This document shows positions 17,251 to 24,900 of a stretch of DNA of 64,000 bases, piece by piece. The stretch's first letter is position 1. Each line of letters opens with the position of its first letter. This DNA is from Microbacterium sp. Root61. Lineage in GTDB: Bacteria > Actinomycetota > Actinomycetes > Actinomycetales > Microbacteriaceae. The notes under the pieces are model-generated. The model saw nothing but the letters and a program-made list of their open reading frames with translations, was not told where the DNA came from and ran no database searches. A program made the position numbers and the translations under genes. Location of the stretch: NCBI RefSeq assembly GCF_001427525.1, contig NZ_LMGU01000001.1, positions 2,919,712-2,983,711 on the forward strand, written 5' to 3'.

Positions 17251-17297
17251 ACCGCCCCTTCCCGCCGCTTCGGCAGCGCGGAGGGGCGGTTCTCTTT
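17251..17297 (+). terminator. Rho-independent terminator after FMN reductase
   Basis: ACCGCCCCT (17251-17259) pairs with AGGGGCGGT (17282-17290), with a GC-rich inner region, followed by TCTCTTT. It lies between convergent genes. Confidence 0.75.
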
Positions 17298-17307
17298 GTA
17301 GCCGGGC

Positions 17308-17970
17308 TCAGGCGAAGCCGCGCTGATGCGCGAGCACGGCGGCGTGCACCCGGTCGCGGGCGTTCAGCTTCTGCAGCACGTTCGACACGTGCGTCTTGAC
17401 CGTCGCCTCGCCGATGTACAACTCGGCGGCGATCTCGGCGTTGCTGCGCGCCAGGGCGACCAGGCGCAGCACCTCGGCCTCGCGGTCGGTCAGGGCGTCG
17501 CCCTCGGGCCACGCGTCGGCGCACGGCGCGGGCGCGACGTCGGGCGGCGCCGAGGCGAACCGCTCGATCACCCGGCGCGTCACCTCCGGCGCCAGCAGCC
17601 CGTCGCCGGCCGCGACCACGCGCACCGCGGCCACGAGTTCGGCGGCGCCGGCGTTCTTCAGCAGGAACCCGCTCGCGCCCGCCTCGAGCGCGGCGAACAG
17701 GTACTCGTCGCGGTCGAAGGTCGTCACCACGATCACCCCGCAGTCCACCGACGGATCGGCAACGATGCGGCGCGTGGCCTCGAGCCCGTCCATGTCAGGC
17801 ATCTGGACGTCCATGCACACCACGTCCGGATGCAGAGCGGATGCCGCGTCCACCGCCTCGACGCCGGTGGACGCCTCGCCCACCACGGTGATGTCGCCCG
17901 AGGCCTCCAGGATCGTGCGGAATCCGGCGCGCATCACGGCGTGATCGTCGACCAGGAGGACCCGGATCAC
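17308..17970 (-). CDS. NarL/LuxR-type response regulator
   Basis: Two-component response regulator of 220 residues. The receiver domain (1-120) has acidic D8/D9, phospho-acceptor D54 (CMDVQMPDMDG), T83 (VVTTF) and K105. A LuxR HTH lies at about 155-215 (LTDREAEVLRL, ATVKTHVSNVLQKL). GTG 17970 overlaps the kinase stop (GTGA), so the pair is coupled and acts as one system. Its targets are unknown and no adjacent output gene is evident. Confidence 0.93.
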   Translation of the reverse strand: MIRVLLVDDHAVMRAGFRTILEASGDITVVGEASTGVEAVDAASALHPDVVCMDVQMPDMDGLEATRRIVADPSVDCGVIVVTTFDRDEYLFAALEAGASGFLLKNAGAAELVAAVRVVAAGDGLLAPEVTRRVIERFASAPPDVAPAPCADAWPEGDALTDREAEVLRLVALARSNAEIAAELYIGEATVKTHVSNVLQKLNARDRVHAAVLAHQRGFA

Positions 17971-19253
17971 GAGGCTCCCGCCGGACTGGACGCGCTCAGC
18001 GTCGCCGCGCCGACCGGCACCGTCGCACGCACGCGGAATCCGCCGCGCTCGCGGGGACCGATCTCCACCGTGCCACCGGAGGCCGCGGCGCGTTCGCGCA
18101 TGCCGAGCTGGCCGAGGCCGGCGCGGGGTTCGCGCACGGTGCGTCCCGTGTTGACGACCTCGAGCTCGATGAACGTGTCGGTGTACCGCAGTCGCAGATC
18201 GGCTACGGCTCCGCTGCCGCCGTGCCGGCGCGCATTGGTCAGCGCCTCCTGCGCGATCCGGTACAGGTTGACCTGGGTGACCGGGGGCACGGGGCTCGGC
18301 TCGCCCACCAGGGTGAAGGTCGTGGGCAGGCCCGCGGCATCCGAGGCGGCCGCCAGGCTCGGCAGCGAGTCCAAGCCGATCGTGGAGGCGTCCGCGTCAT
18401 CCGGTGCGCCGGGCGTGCGCAGCGTGTCGAGCAGGTGGTGCAGTTCGTCGAGGGCTTCGCGGGCGGATGCCTCGATCCCGGCCAGCAGCTGGCGCGAGAC
18501 GGCCGGGTCGGTGTCGAGCACTGCCCCCGCGGCGCCGGCCTGGACACCCATCACCGACACGTGGTGCGCGACGACGTCGTGCAGCTCTCGGGCGATGGTG
18601 ACGCGGTCCAGCGCGACGGCCTGTGCGGCGGTGACCTCCCGCTCGCGCTCGAGCTCGGCGGTGCGCTGCTCGAGCGCTTCGTGCTGTCCGGCCGAGATCC
18701 AGGCCCGTTCGCCGAAGTAGTAGGCGCCGCCGAAGTACAGGACGTTGACCAGCACGCTCAGCAGGGCGCCCGCGATGTACGGGCTGAACGCGCCGGCGAT
18801 GACGTCGGCATCCTCGGCCTGGGCGAGCGCCTCCCGGTACATCGTGATCAGCAGCCACGTGAACATGCCGACGATGATCGCGCCGCGGACGATCGCGGCG
18901 CGGCGGCGGTCGGTCGACCAGGCGCCGACGGTGTAGATCGCGATGAACATGGCGATGTTGCCGACGAAGATCTCCGGGATCCGCAGGCTCACCGCCGCGA
19001 AGTACGCGGTGCACACGATGACGGCCACGATCGACGGCCAGCGGCGCCGGACCGCGAGCGGAACCGCCAGCACGACCGCGTACACGAGCGCGAGCTGCAT
19101 CGACCCCTGCTCGTCGCCGTAGACGCCCGAGATCGAGCTGAGGGTGGCGCTCAGGATCGCGCCGACCAGCAGGACGGCGGCGAGCACGATGTCGGCGCGC
19201 AGCTGCCGCGGGGTCGGCGCCGGGCGCGGCGAGGGTGTCTCGAAGGTGGCCAC
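17967..19253 (-). CDS. Sensor histidine kinase, HisKA_3 (NarL-partner) type
   Basis: Membrane kinase of 428 residues: about six hydrophobic N-terminal helices (20-190), a short coiled segment, the HisKA_3 dimerisation helix with phospho-acceptor His in ELHDVVAHHVSVMG, and a HATPase domain (NARRHGGSG as N box; GLGQLGMRER as G box). There is no extracytoplasmic sensor domain, so it probably senses membrane or envelope state. TAGCGT lies 6 nt before GTG 19253 (leaderless). First gene of the two-gene operon. Confidence 0.92.
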   Translation of the reverse strand: MATFETPSPRPAPTPRQLRADIVLAAVLLVGAILSATLSSISGVYGDEQGSMQLALVYAVVLAVPLAVRRRWPSIVAVIVCTAYFAAVSLRIPEIFVGNIAMFIAIYTVGAWSTDRRRAAIVRGAIIVGMFTWLLITMYREALAQAEDADVIAGAFSPYIAGALLSVLVNVLYFGGAYYFGERAWISAGQHEALEQRTAELEREREVTAAQAVALDRVTIARELHDVVAHHVSVMGVQAGAAGAVLDTDPAVSRQLLAGIEASAREALDELHHLLDTLRTPGAPDDADASTIGLDSLPSLAAASDAAGLPTTFTLVGEPSPVPPVTQVNLYRIAQEALTNARRHGGSGAVADLRLRYTDTFIELEVVNTGRTVREPRAGLGQLGMRERAAASGGTVEIGPRERGGFRVRATVPVGAATLSASSPAGAS

Positions 19254-19310
19254 GCCTCCACGCTACGGGGGAGAGCGGGGTGCGGGATCCCTCGCCCGAC
19301 GGAGTGGTTA

Positions 19311-19344
19311 CTTGCTATTGACAAGCATGCTTGTTATTTGCAAG
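19311..19344. promoter_or_regulatory. 34-bp dyad over the -35 of the VOC/HxlR operon
   Basis: A symmetric dyad with a perfect 14-bp core ACAAGCATGCTTGT (19321-19334) and outer CTTGC/GCAAG arms; 14 of 17 positions pair. A consensus TTGACA -35 (19318-19323) lies inside it, with AAGTAT 18 nt later as the -10. It is an obvious operator for the HxlR regulator encoded in the same operon. Confidence 0.72.
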
Positions 19345-19403
19345 TATTTTCTCGTCCGCGAGCATCGTGCCCACCCGAGCGGAGCATCCGAAGGAGCAGT
19401 GCC

Positions 19404-19841
19404 ATGACGAGCATCTTCGTCAACATCCCCACGAGCGACCTGGAACGCGCCAAGGAGTTCTATCTCTCGCTCGGAGCCGACATCAACCCGGCCTTCACCG
19501 ACGAGAACGCCGCGTGCATCGTGTGGGACGAGAATGTCTACTTCATGGTGCTCACCACGGAGTACTTCGCGACCTTCACCGACAAGCAGATCATCGACCC
19601 CCGGACTCACGCGCAGACGAGCATCGGACTCAGTCGCGACTCGCGCGAGGACGTCGACTCGATCGTTGCCGCGGGACTGGCCCACGGCGGCAGCGAGCCC
19701 CGACCGGCGCAGGACTACGGCTTCATGTACAGCCGTGATCTGGAAGACCCGGACGGCAACATCCTCGGATTCCTCTACATGGACCCGGTGGCGGCCGAAC
19801 AGGGGCCCGGAGCCTACGCGGCGGAGCAGGCGCAGGCCTAG
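19404..19841 (+). CDS. VOC family protein (glyoxalase) in HxlR operon
   Basis: A 145-residue VOC protein (FVNIPTSDLERAKEFY, then MYSRDLEDPDGNILGFLYMDP), typical of the predicted lactoylglutathione lyase group that pairs with HxlR regulators. AGGAG at 19392-19396 precedes ATG 19404. The regulator starts 6 bp after its stop, so both are on one mRNA from the dyad-covered promoter. The effector is probably an electrophile sensed by the HxlR partner; this is inferred. Confidence 0.88.
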   Translation: MTSIFVNIPTSDLERAKEFYLSLGADINPAFTDENAACIVWDENVYFMVLTTEYFATFTDKQIIDPRTHAQTSIGLSRDSREDVDSIVAAGLAHGGSEPRPAQDYGFMYSRDLEDPDGNILGFLYMDPVAAEQGPGAYAAEQAQA

Positions 19842-19847
19842 GCCGTC

Positions 19848-20561
19848 GTGGCATCGCGCAGCTACGGGCAGTACTGCGGGGTCACCACGGCCGTCGAGCT
19901 GGTCGGCGAGCGGTGGGCGATGCTCATCGTTCGCGACCTGCTCGTCGGGCCGCGGCGGTATACCGACCTCAAGCAGGGACTCCCGAAGATCCCCACCAAC
20001 ATCCTCTCCGCGCGGCTCAAGGAGCTGCAGGCGGGGGGTGTCGTGCGCCGTGCGCCGCTGTACCGAACGGGCCTCGTGTACGAGCTGACCGAGTACGGTC
20101 GCCGCCTCGAGCCCATCGTGCTCGCGCTCGGTCGGTGGGGGTTCGCGCAGATGGGCGATCCCGGCCCGGACGATGTCGTCACCGCAGACTCGCTGACGAT
20201 GGCGCTGCGGACGGCATTCCGCCCGGAGGTGGCCGCGACGCTGGCGCCGTCCGACTACGAGGTGCACGTCGGAGACGTCGCGCTGCGGGTCCAGGTCGAG
20301 GGCGCCGCGCTCCGGATCGCGCAGCTCGGGCCGCCCGCTCCTCCCATCGGGGGCCGGCTTCCGGACGGGGAAGCGGAGCTCGTCTTCGCTGCGGGTCCCG
20401 GCATCCGTCGTGTCATCTCCGGGGAGTTGACGCCCGGCGAAGCGATCGACCAAGACATCCTGGCCGTGCTGCGCGGGGACGCGACGCTGCTCGAGCCGTT
20501 CGCGGCGACGTTCTTCATCGATATCGCGGGGGATCCGGCAGGGGCTGCTCCCGCGGCGTGA
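19848..20561 (+). CDS. HxlR family regulator with C-terminal SCP2-like domain
   Basis: A 237-residue regulator. A winged-helix HxlR domain (about 10-105: VELVGERWAMLIVRDLLVGPRRYTDL begins it) is followed by a sterol-carrier-like domain (about 120-230). GTG 19848 follows the VOC stop by 6 bp. The single Cys10 (GQYCGV) is at the position used for redox or electrophile sensing in HxlR/HypR-type proteins. It probably autoregulates through the 34-bp dyad upstream of the operon. Confidence 0.87.
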   Translation: MASRSYGQYCGVTTAVELVGERWAMLIVRDLLVGPRRYTDLKQGLPKIPTNILSARLKELQAGGVVRRAPLYRTGLVYELTEYGRRLEPIVLALGRWGFAQMGDPGPDDVVTADSLTMALRTAFRPEVAATLAPSDYEVHVGDVALRVQVEGAALRIAQLGPPAPPIGGRLPDGEAELVFAAGPGIRRVISGELTPGEAIDQDILAVLRGDATLLEPFAATFFIDIAGDPAGAAPAA

Positions 20562-20587
20562 GGAGGCGCCGTGATAGCGTGCGGCGC

Positions 20588-21154
20588 GTGAGCGAGACGA
20601 CTTCTGCGGTCGAGGGCCCGCGGCGCCGCGACATCGCGAGTGGCGTGGTGATGGTCGGCATGGCGATCGCCGTGTGGTGGCCGGCGTTCACCCTCGGAGC
20701 ATGGGGTCAGCTGTTCTTCGAGCAGATCCTGACCGTCTGGGCGGCCTCCACGGCCGCGTTCGTCTACGTCCTCACCGAACGACGCCCGGCGGGTGCCCGA
20801 ATTTGGCGCGCCTTCGTCCTGCTCCTGCCCTCGGCATGGATCCTGCTGATGTTCGCACTCAACGACGAGAGCGCGGACCTGTTCGAATTCCTGCTCACGC
20901 TCGCGGGCATCGTCGCCGTGCTGATCGGCATCCCGTTCACCTTGTGGGTGCTCGTGCGGATCGTCTGGCCCGACTTCAGCGCGTCGACGAGCCGCCGGAC
21001 GAAGGGCCTCATCGTCCTCGTGGTGCTGGGAGTGGCGCTTGTGTCGTTCGTGCTCGGTCTCAATCAGTCGCGGTTCCTCACGTGCGGCGACTTCGAGATC
21101 AGCGGCAACTCGCAGCCGCCCGGGTGTACGCCCGAGCCGGTCGACTCGCCCTGA
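20588..21154 (+). CDS. Predicted membrane protein, 188 aa
   Basis: Unrecognised protein with four to five transmembrane helices (about residues 17-37, 43-60, 73-90, 100-122 and 140-160) and a short outside C-terminal tail with two cysteines (LTCGDFEI and PPGCTPEP) that could form a disulfide. TAGCGT lies 7 nt before GTG 20588 (leaderless), and this fixes the start. No operon partner; the neighbour downstream is convergent. Confidence 0.7.
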   Translation: MSETTSAVEGPRRRDIASGVVMVGMAIAVWWPAFTLGAWGQLFFEQILTVWAASTAAFVYVLTERRPAGARIWRAFVLLLPSAWILLMFALNDESADLFEFLLTLAGIVAVLIGIPFTLWVLVRIVWPDFSASTSRRTKGLIVLVVLGVALVSFVLGLNQSRFLTCGDFEISGNSQPPGCTPEPVDSP

Positions 21155-21187
21155 CCCGCGGCCGCCAGCGGGTCGGAGTCGCCGCTG

Positions 21188-21919
21188 CTAGTGCGAATGC
21201 GCGTGTGCCGAGCCAGCCGGCGCGTCGGTGCGCAGCCATTGCGCGACGGGACGTCCGTCGCGCCGCCACCACGAGCCCTGGCGGTCCTGCGGCCATCCGG
21301 CGGGTGAGTCCTCCCACACCTCCTGGCGACCGTAAGGGGTCAGGTCGAGCAGGTGGAAGACGGGCGCGAACGACTCGGTGCCGCGATCGGTCGTGTCGTA
21401 CGTCAGGTAGACGTCGTCGCCGTTGCGCAGATACGAGCGCATGATGCCGCCTTCGGCCAGGGCCGGGACATCCTGGACGAACTCCGTCGAGTACCACGGC
21501 ATCGTCCAGCCCATGAAGTCGCGGTAGGCGGCGACCTCATCCCAGGGCCCCTCGCAGAACACGGCGAACGTGATGTCCCGCCCGGCGAGGTAGGCAGGGG
21601 ATGTCGCGGCGAGGTCTGCGATCGTGAGCGTGCATCCCTCGCACTGCTGGGCCGTCGGCATCCCGCGATGCCACATGAAGGCGTAGGCCACCAGCAGTGG
21701 GCGCCCCTCGAACACATCGGCCAGAGCTGTCGGACCGTCGGCGCCGACGAGCGTGACCGGCGGCACCGGGGTCACGGGGAGTCTTCGACGTTCGGCGGAG
21801 ATCGCGTCGCCCGCACGCGTATGCGCCTTCTCGCGGGCCAGCAGCTCGTCCCTTCGTCGCCGCCATTCGTCCGCCTCGACGATCTCGGGGAGGGGGAATC
21901 GAGATTCTGCATCCGACAT
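21188..21919 (-). CDS. DUF899 family thioredoxin-fold protein
   Basis: A 243-residue DUF899 protein, a thioredoxin-like family of unknown reaction. The characteristic segment FMWHRGMPTAQQCEGC carries the conserved Cys pair, followed by a YSTEF stretch and a C-terminal W-rich region. It ends in a His-rich tail (AHAHSH). It is divergent from an HxlR regulator, with a perfect palindrome over its promoter, so it is the probable target. A role in handling reactive small molecules is inferred. Confidence 0.82.
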   Translation of the reverse strand: MSDAESRFPLPEIVEADEWRRRRDELLAREKAHTRAGDAISAERRRLPVTPVPPVTLVGADGPTALADVFEGRPLLVAYAFMWHRGMPTAQQCEGCTLTIADLAATSPAYLAGRDITFAVFCEGPWDEVAAYRDFMGWTMPWYSTEFVQDVPALAEGGIMRSYLRNGDDVYLTYDTTDRGTESFAPVFHLLDLTPYGRQEVWEDSPAGWPQDRQGSWWRRDGRPVAQWLRTDAPAGSAHAHSH

Positions 21920-21922
21920 GAT

Positions 21923-21939
21923 GCTATGTATAACATAGC
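21923..21939. promoter_or_regulatory. Inverted repeat between DUF899 gene and HxlR gene
   Basis: GCTATGT-N3-ACATAGC, perfect 7-bp arms, over the predicted -10 of the DUF899 gene. TATCAT at 21957-21962 is the likely -10 of the divergent HxlR gene. Probable HxlR operator. Confidence 0.62.
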
Positions 21940-21970
21940 TTGCACTAGCTCGTCCATATCATCGGGCAGA

Positions 21971-22645
21971 ATGGGGAACATGCCGGCCAGACGCACGTAC
22001 GCAGAGCAGGGGGACGCCTGCGCGACGGCGCACGCCATCGAGCTGCTCGGCGACCGGTGGACCTATCCGATCGTGCGCGAGCTCATGCTCGCCCCCAAGC
22101 GCTTCGGCGAACTCGAGTCGGGGCTGCGCGGCATCACCCCGGCCGTCCTCACGGCGCGCCTGCGGACGCTCGAGACGACCGGACTCGTCCGGCGCGCGAC
22201 CATCCCGCCGCCGTCGAACGTCGCGGTGTACGAGTTGACCGACTGGGCGCGCGAGCTCGAACCGACGCTCGCCGCGCTCGGCCGCTGGGCGCACGGATCC
22301 CCGACACGCACGATCGACGGTGCCGGGCTCACGCCCGACGGCGCGGTGCAGTCGATGACGAGCATGGCCCCCCGGGTCCCGGTCGAGCCCGCGATCGAAA
22401 TGCAGCTGCATCTCTTCGACGCGCGCCTCGAGCGGCCCGTCGGGTACGACTACGCCCTGTCGTGGGATCCAGCGGGGCTGCGGATCATCCGAGGGCGGAA
22501 CCCGCTCGCGACCACGACGCTGCGCGCGGACTCCTCGGAGTGGGCCATGATCCTGCACGCGGCGCAGCCGCTCGCCGGCTCCGGCGTCGAGGTCGAGGGC
22601 GACGTCGCGCTCATCGAGCGGATCGTCGCGCTGATCCAGGGGTGA
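21971..22645 (+). CDS. HxlR family transcriptional regulator
   Basis: A 224-residue regulator. A winged helix at about 10-105 (IELLGDRWTYPIVRELML, ITPAVLTARLRTLE) is followed by a C-terminal SCP2-like domain (about 120-220). Starts ATG 21971 and ATG 21980 are both possible; TATCAT 8 nt before 21971 favours the first. Cys15 (GDACATAH) may be the sensing thiol. Divergent from the DUF899 gene with a palindrome in the 51-bp gap. Confidence 0.86.
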   Translation: MGNMPARRTYAEQGDACATAHAIELLGDRWTYPIVRELMLAPKRFGELESGLRGITPAVLTARLRTLETTGLVRRATIPPPSNVAVYELTDWARELEPTLAALGRWAHGSPTRTIDGAGLTPDGAVQSMTSMAPRVPVEPAIEMQLHLFDARLERPVGYDYALSWDPAGLRIIRGRNPLATTTLRADSSEWAMILHAAQPLAGSGVEVEGDVALIERIVALIQG

Positions 22646-22654
22646 GGTCGGCCG

Positions 22655-23500
22655 TCAGCCGAAGATCATCGGACGGTCGTCGTCGTCCTCGGGGCCGGTG
22701 AGGTCGAGGTCGACCACGACCGGGACGTGGTCGCTGGGGGCCTTGCCCTTGCGCTCTTCGCGGTGGATCGCGGCGCCCGTGACGGCCGCGGCGAACGAGT
22801 GCGAGCCGAGGATGAAGTCGATGCGGAGGCCCTCGTTGCGGGGGAAGCGCAGTTGCTTGTAGTCCCAGTACGTGAACCCGGTCGGGATCCGCGGGCGCAC
22901 GACATCCTGCAGCCCGGCGGCCTCCAGGGCCGCGAACGCCTCGCGCTCGGGCGGGGAGACGTGGGTCGCGAAGCCCTGCACGATCGTCGGATCGCCGTTG
23001 TCGGCATCCGTCGGCGCGATGTTGAAGTCGCCGACCAGGGCGAGTGCCTCGTCGGGGTTGCGCCCGAGCTCATCCTGCACGTACTGCTGCAGCGCGCTCA
23101 GCCACTCGAGCTTGTAGTAGTAGTGCGGGTCGCCGAGCGCGCGGCCGTTGGGCACGTACAGGCTCCACACACGCACGCCGCCGACGGTCGCGCCGATCGC
23201 GCGGGCCTCGAGCGGGGCATCCGGACCCTCGTGGTCCTTCGCGAACCCGGGCATCCCGGGGAAGGCGGTCTGCACATCCGTGAGTGGCTCACGGCTCGCG
23301 ATCGCGACGCCGTTCCACTGCGAGAAGCCGTGCGCCTCGACGTGGAACCCGGCATCCTCGAACGCCTCGAACGGGAACTGCTCGGCCTTGCACTTGATCT
23401 CCTGCATGGCGAGCACGTCGATGTGCTCGCGCACCGCGAAGTCGACGATCCGGTCGACGCGGGCGCGGACGGAGTTCACGTTCCAGGTGGCGAGGCGCAT
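22655..23500 (-). CDS. xth: Exodeoxyribonuclease III
   Basis: Mg-dependent AP endonuclease / 3'-5' exonuclease of base excision repair. It has the EEP-fold motifs TWNVNSVRAR (N-terminus), MQEIKCK with the metal-binding Glu, GDFNIAPTDAD, and the terminal SDHVPVVVDL with catalytic His. Length 281 residues. ATG 23500 is chosen because TAGGCT lies 7 nt upstream and the conserved MRLATWN begins there; the frame runs 33 codons further without support. Divergent from pyrE. Confidence 0.95.
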   Translation of the reverse strand: MRLATWNVNSVRARVDRIVDFAVREHIDVLAMQEIKCKAEQFPFEAFEDAGFHVEAHGFSQWNGVAIASREPLTDVQTAFPGMPGFAKDHEGPDAPLEARAIGATVGGVRVWSLYVPNGRALGDPHYYYKLEWLSALQQYVQDELGRNPDEALALVGDFNIAPTDADNGDPTIVQGFATHVSPPEREAFAALEAAGLQDVVRPRIPTGFTYWDYKQLRFPRNEGLRIDFILGSHSFAAAVTGAAIHREERKGKAPSDHVPVVVDLDLTGPEDDDDRPMIFG

Positions 23501-23580
23501 GGAATCCAGCCTAGGCCGGGCGGCGGACGCCGAACGCGTGCGCGCACGGCCGAGGACGCGGCATCCGTAGAATCGAAGCC

Positions 23581-24159
23581 ATGACCGCCGCCTCCACACC
23601 CGAACTCGAAGCCGACCGTCAGGCGCTCATCGCGCTGATCAAGGAGGAGGCCGTCTTCCACGGCGACTTCACGCTCTCCAGCGGCAAGAAGGCGACGTAC
23701 TACGTCGACATGCGCAAGCTGACGCTCGACCACCGTGCGGCGCCCGCGATCGGCCGGATCATCCTGGACCTCATCCGCGACGTGCCCGGCATCTCGTCGG
23801 TCGGCGGGCTCACGCTCGGCGCCGACCCGATCGCGAACTCGGTCATGCACGAGTCCGCACGCACCGATGCCCCGCTCGACGCCTTCGTCGTGCGCAAGGA
23901 GCCCAAGGACCACGGCCGCGGTCGGCAGATCGAGGGTGCGGATGTCGCGGGCAAGCGTGTCATCGTCGTCGAGGACACCTCGACCACCGGCCAGTCCGCG
24001 CTCAAGGCCGTCGAGGTGCTGCGCCGCGACGGCGCCGATGTCGTGGCCGTCGCCGTGATCGTGGACCGCAAGACCGGTGCTCAGGCGGCAGTCGAGGCCG
24101 CCGGCCTGCAGTGGCTCGCCGCGATCGACCTGGACGACCTGGGCCTCGACGCGCAGTAG
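23581..24159 (+). CDS. pyrE: Orotate phosphoribosyltransferase
   Basis: Joins orotate to PRPP to make OMP in pyrimidine synthesis. The PRPP-binding motif VIVVEDTSTTGQS is intact (about residues 122-134), and the RKEPKDHGRGRQIEG flexible loop carries the catalytic Lys/His. Length 192 residues, typical of actinobacterial PyrE. TAGAAT lies 7 nt upstream of ATG 23581 (leaderless). Confidence 0.96.
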   Translation: MTAASTPELEADRQALIALIKEEAVFHGDFTLSSGKKATYYVDMRKLTLDHRAAPAIGRIILDLIRDVPGISSVGGLTLGADPIANSVMHESARTDAPLDAFVVRKEPKDHGRGRQIEGADVAGKRVIVVEDTSTTGQSALKAVEVLRRDGADVVAVAVIVDRKTGAQAAVEAAGLQWLAAIDLDDLGLDAQ

Positions 24160-24173
24160 AGCAGCGCGTCCGC

Positions 24174-24278
24174 TCAGCGGTCCTTGTTGCGGAAGTACTG
24201 CACGACGAACGCGATCAGCGTGCCGAGCAGGATGACCCCGGTCACGGCGAAGAGCAGGTTCTGTTCGACCTCGGTCAT
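24174..24278 (-). CDS. 34-residue single-pass membrane peptide coupled to YdeI gene
   Basis: Peptide with an acidic N-terminus (MTEVEQ), one transmembrane helix (about residues 8-28) and a basic tail (FRNKDR). Its ATG at 24278 overlaps the stop of the YdeI-like gene (ATGA), which is good evidence that it is translated. No function known; it could be a small membrane regulator or partner of the upstream protein. Confidence 0.6.
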   Translation of the reverse strand: MTEVEQNLLFAVTGVILLGTLIAFVVQYFRNKDR

Positions 24279-24847
24279 GGGCGCTTCCCCTCCGCGGCAT
24301 CCGCCACGATCTTCGCGATGCGGGCGGCCCGGGTCTCGGGCCGCTTGGCGGTGGCGATCAGTGTCAGTCCGAGCTTCTTGACGGATGCCGGGAACGCATC
24401 CCAGTTCGCGCGCGCCGCGGGCGCGGCATCCAGCGCGGCGGTGAACTCCGGCGGCTCGATCCCGGCCTCGGGCCCGTCCAGCACCGTCCAGGAGCCGTTG
24501 GCCTTGGCCACCTCGATCACCCGCAGTCCGGCCGGCATCAGCAGCCCCTCGGCCTCGAGCCGCGCAAGACGCGCCTTGTTCGTCGCGGCCCAGCCGCTGT
24601 TCGGTCGGCGCGGCGCGAACCACAGTCCGCCGAACTCGTCGTCGAAGGTGCGCACCGGGCCGTCGATCCACCCGAAGCACAGCGCCTGCAGGATGGCGTC
24701 CTCATAGTCGACGTGACGGTCGGTGAAGCCCGGCCGGCCGCGCAGCAGCCAGGCGCCGGAGCTGGTCGCGTGATGGGCGTCGAGCCATGCGCGCCAGGTC
24801 GCGGCATCCGGAGCGAAGACCCGCTCGCCGTCGTCCAGTGCGCCCAT
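24275..24847 (-). CDS. YdeI/OmpD-associated family protein
   Basis: A 190-residue member of the YdeI/OmpD-associated (bacteriocin-protection-like) family. The family signature FGWIDGPVRTFD is at about residue 58, followed by APRRPNSGWAATNKARLARLEAEG. The biochemical role is not established. ATG 24847 is preceded by TAGTCT at 8 nt, close to the leaderless spacing. Its stop overlaps the start of a 34-residue membrane peptide. Confidence 0.88.
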   Translation of the reverse strand: MGALDDGERVFAPDAATWRAWLDAHHATSSGAWLLRGRPGFTDRHVDYEDAILQALCFGWIDGPVRTFDDEFGGLWFAPRRPNSGWAATNKARLARLEAEGLLMPAGLRVIEVAKANGSWTVLDGPEAGIEPPEFTAALDAAPAARANWDAFPASVKKLGLTLIATAKRPETRAARIAKIVADAAEGKRP

Positions 24848-24857
24848 GACGAGTCAG

Positions 24858-24890
24858 ACTACCCCGGCGAGAAGGACTCGCCGGGGTAGT
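24858..24890 (-). terminator. Terminator of the dioxygenase operon
   Basis: Perfect 14-bp arms (ACTACCCCGGCGAG and its complement) around a 5-nt loop, 10 bp beyond the dioxygenase stop. The distal arm also contains the likely -10 of the YdeI gene. Confidence 0.75.
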
Positions 24891-24900
24891 GCAACCGGGA

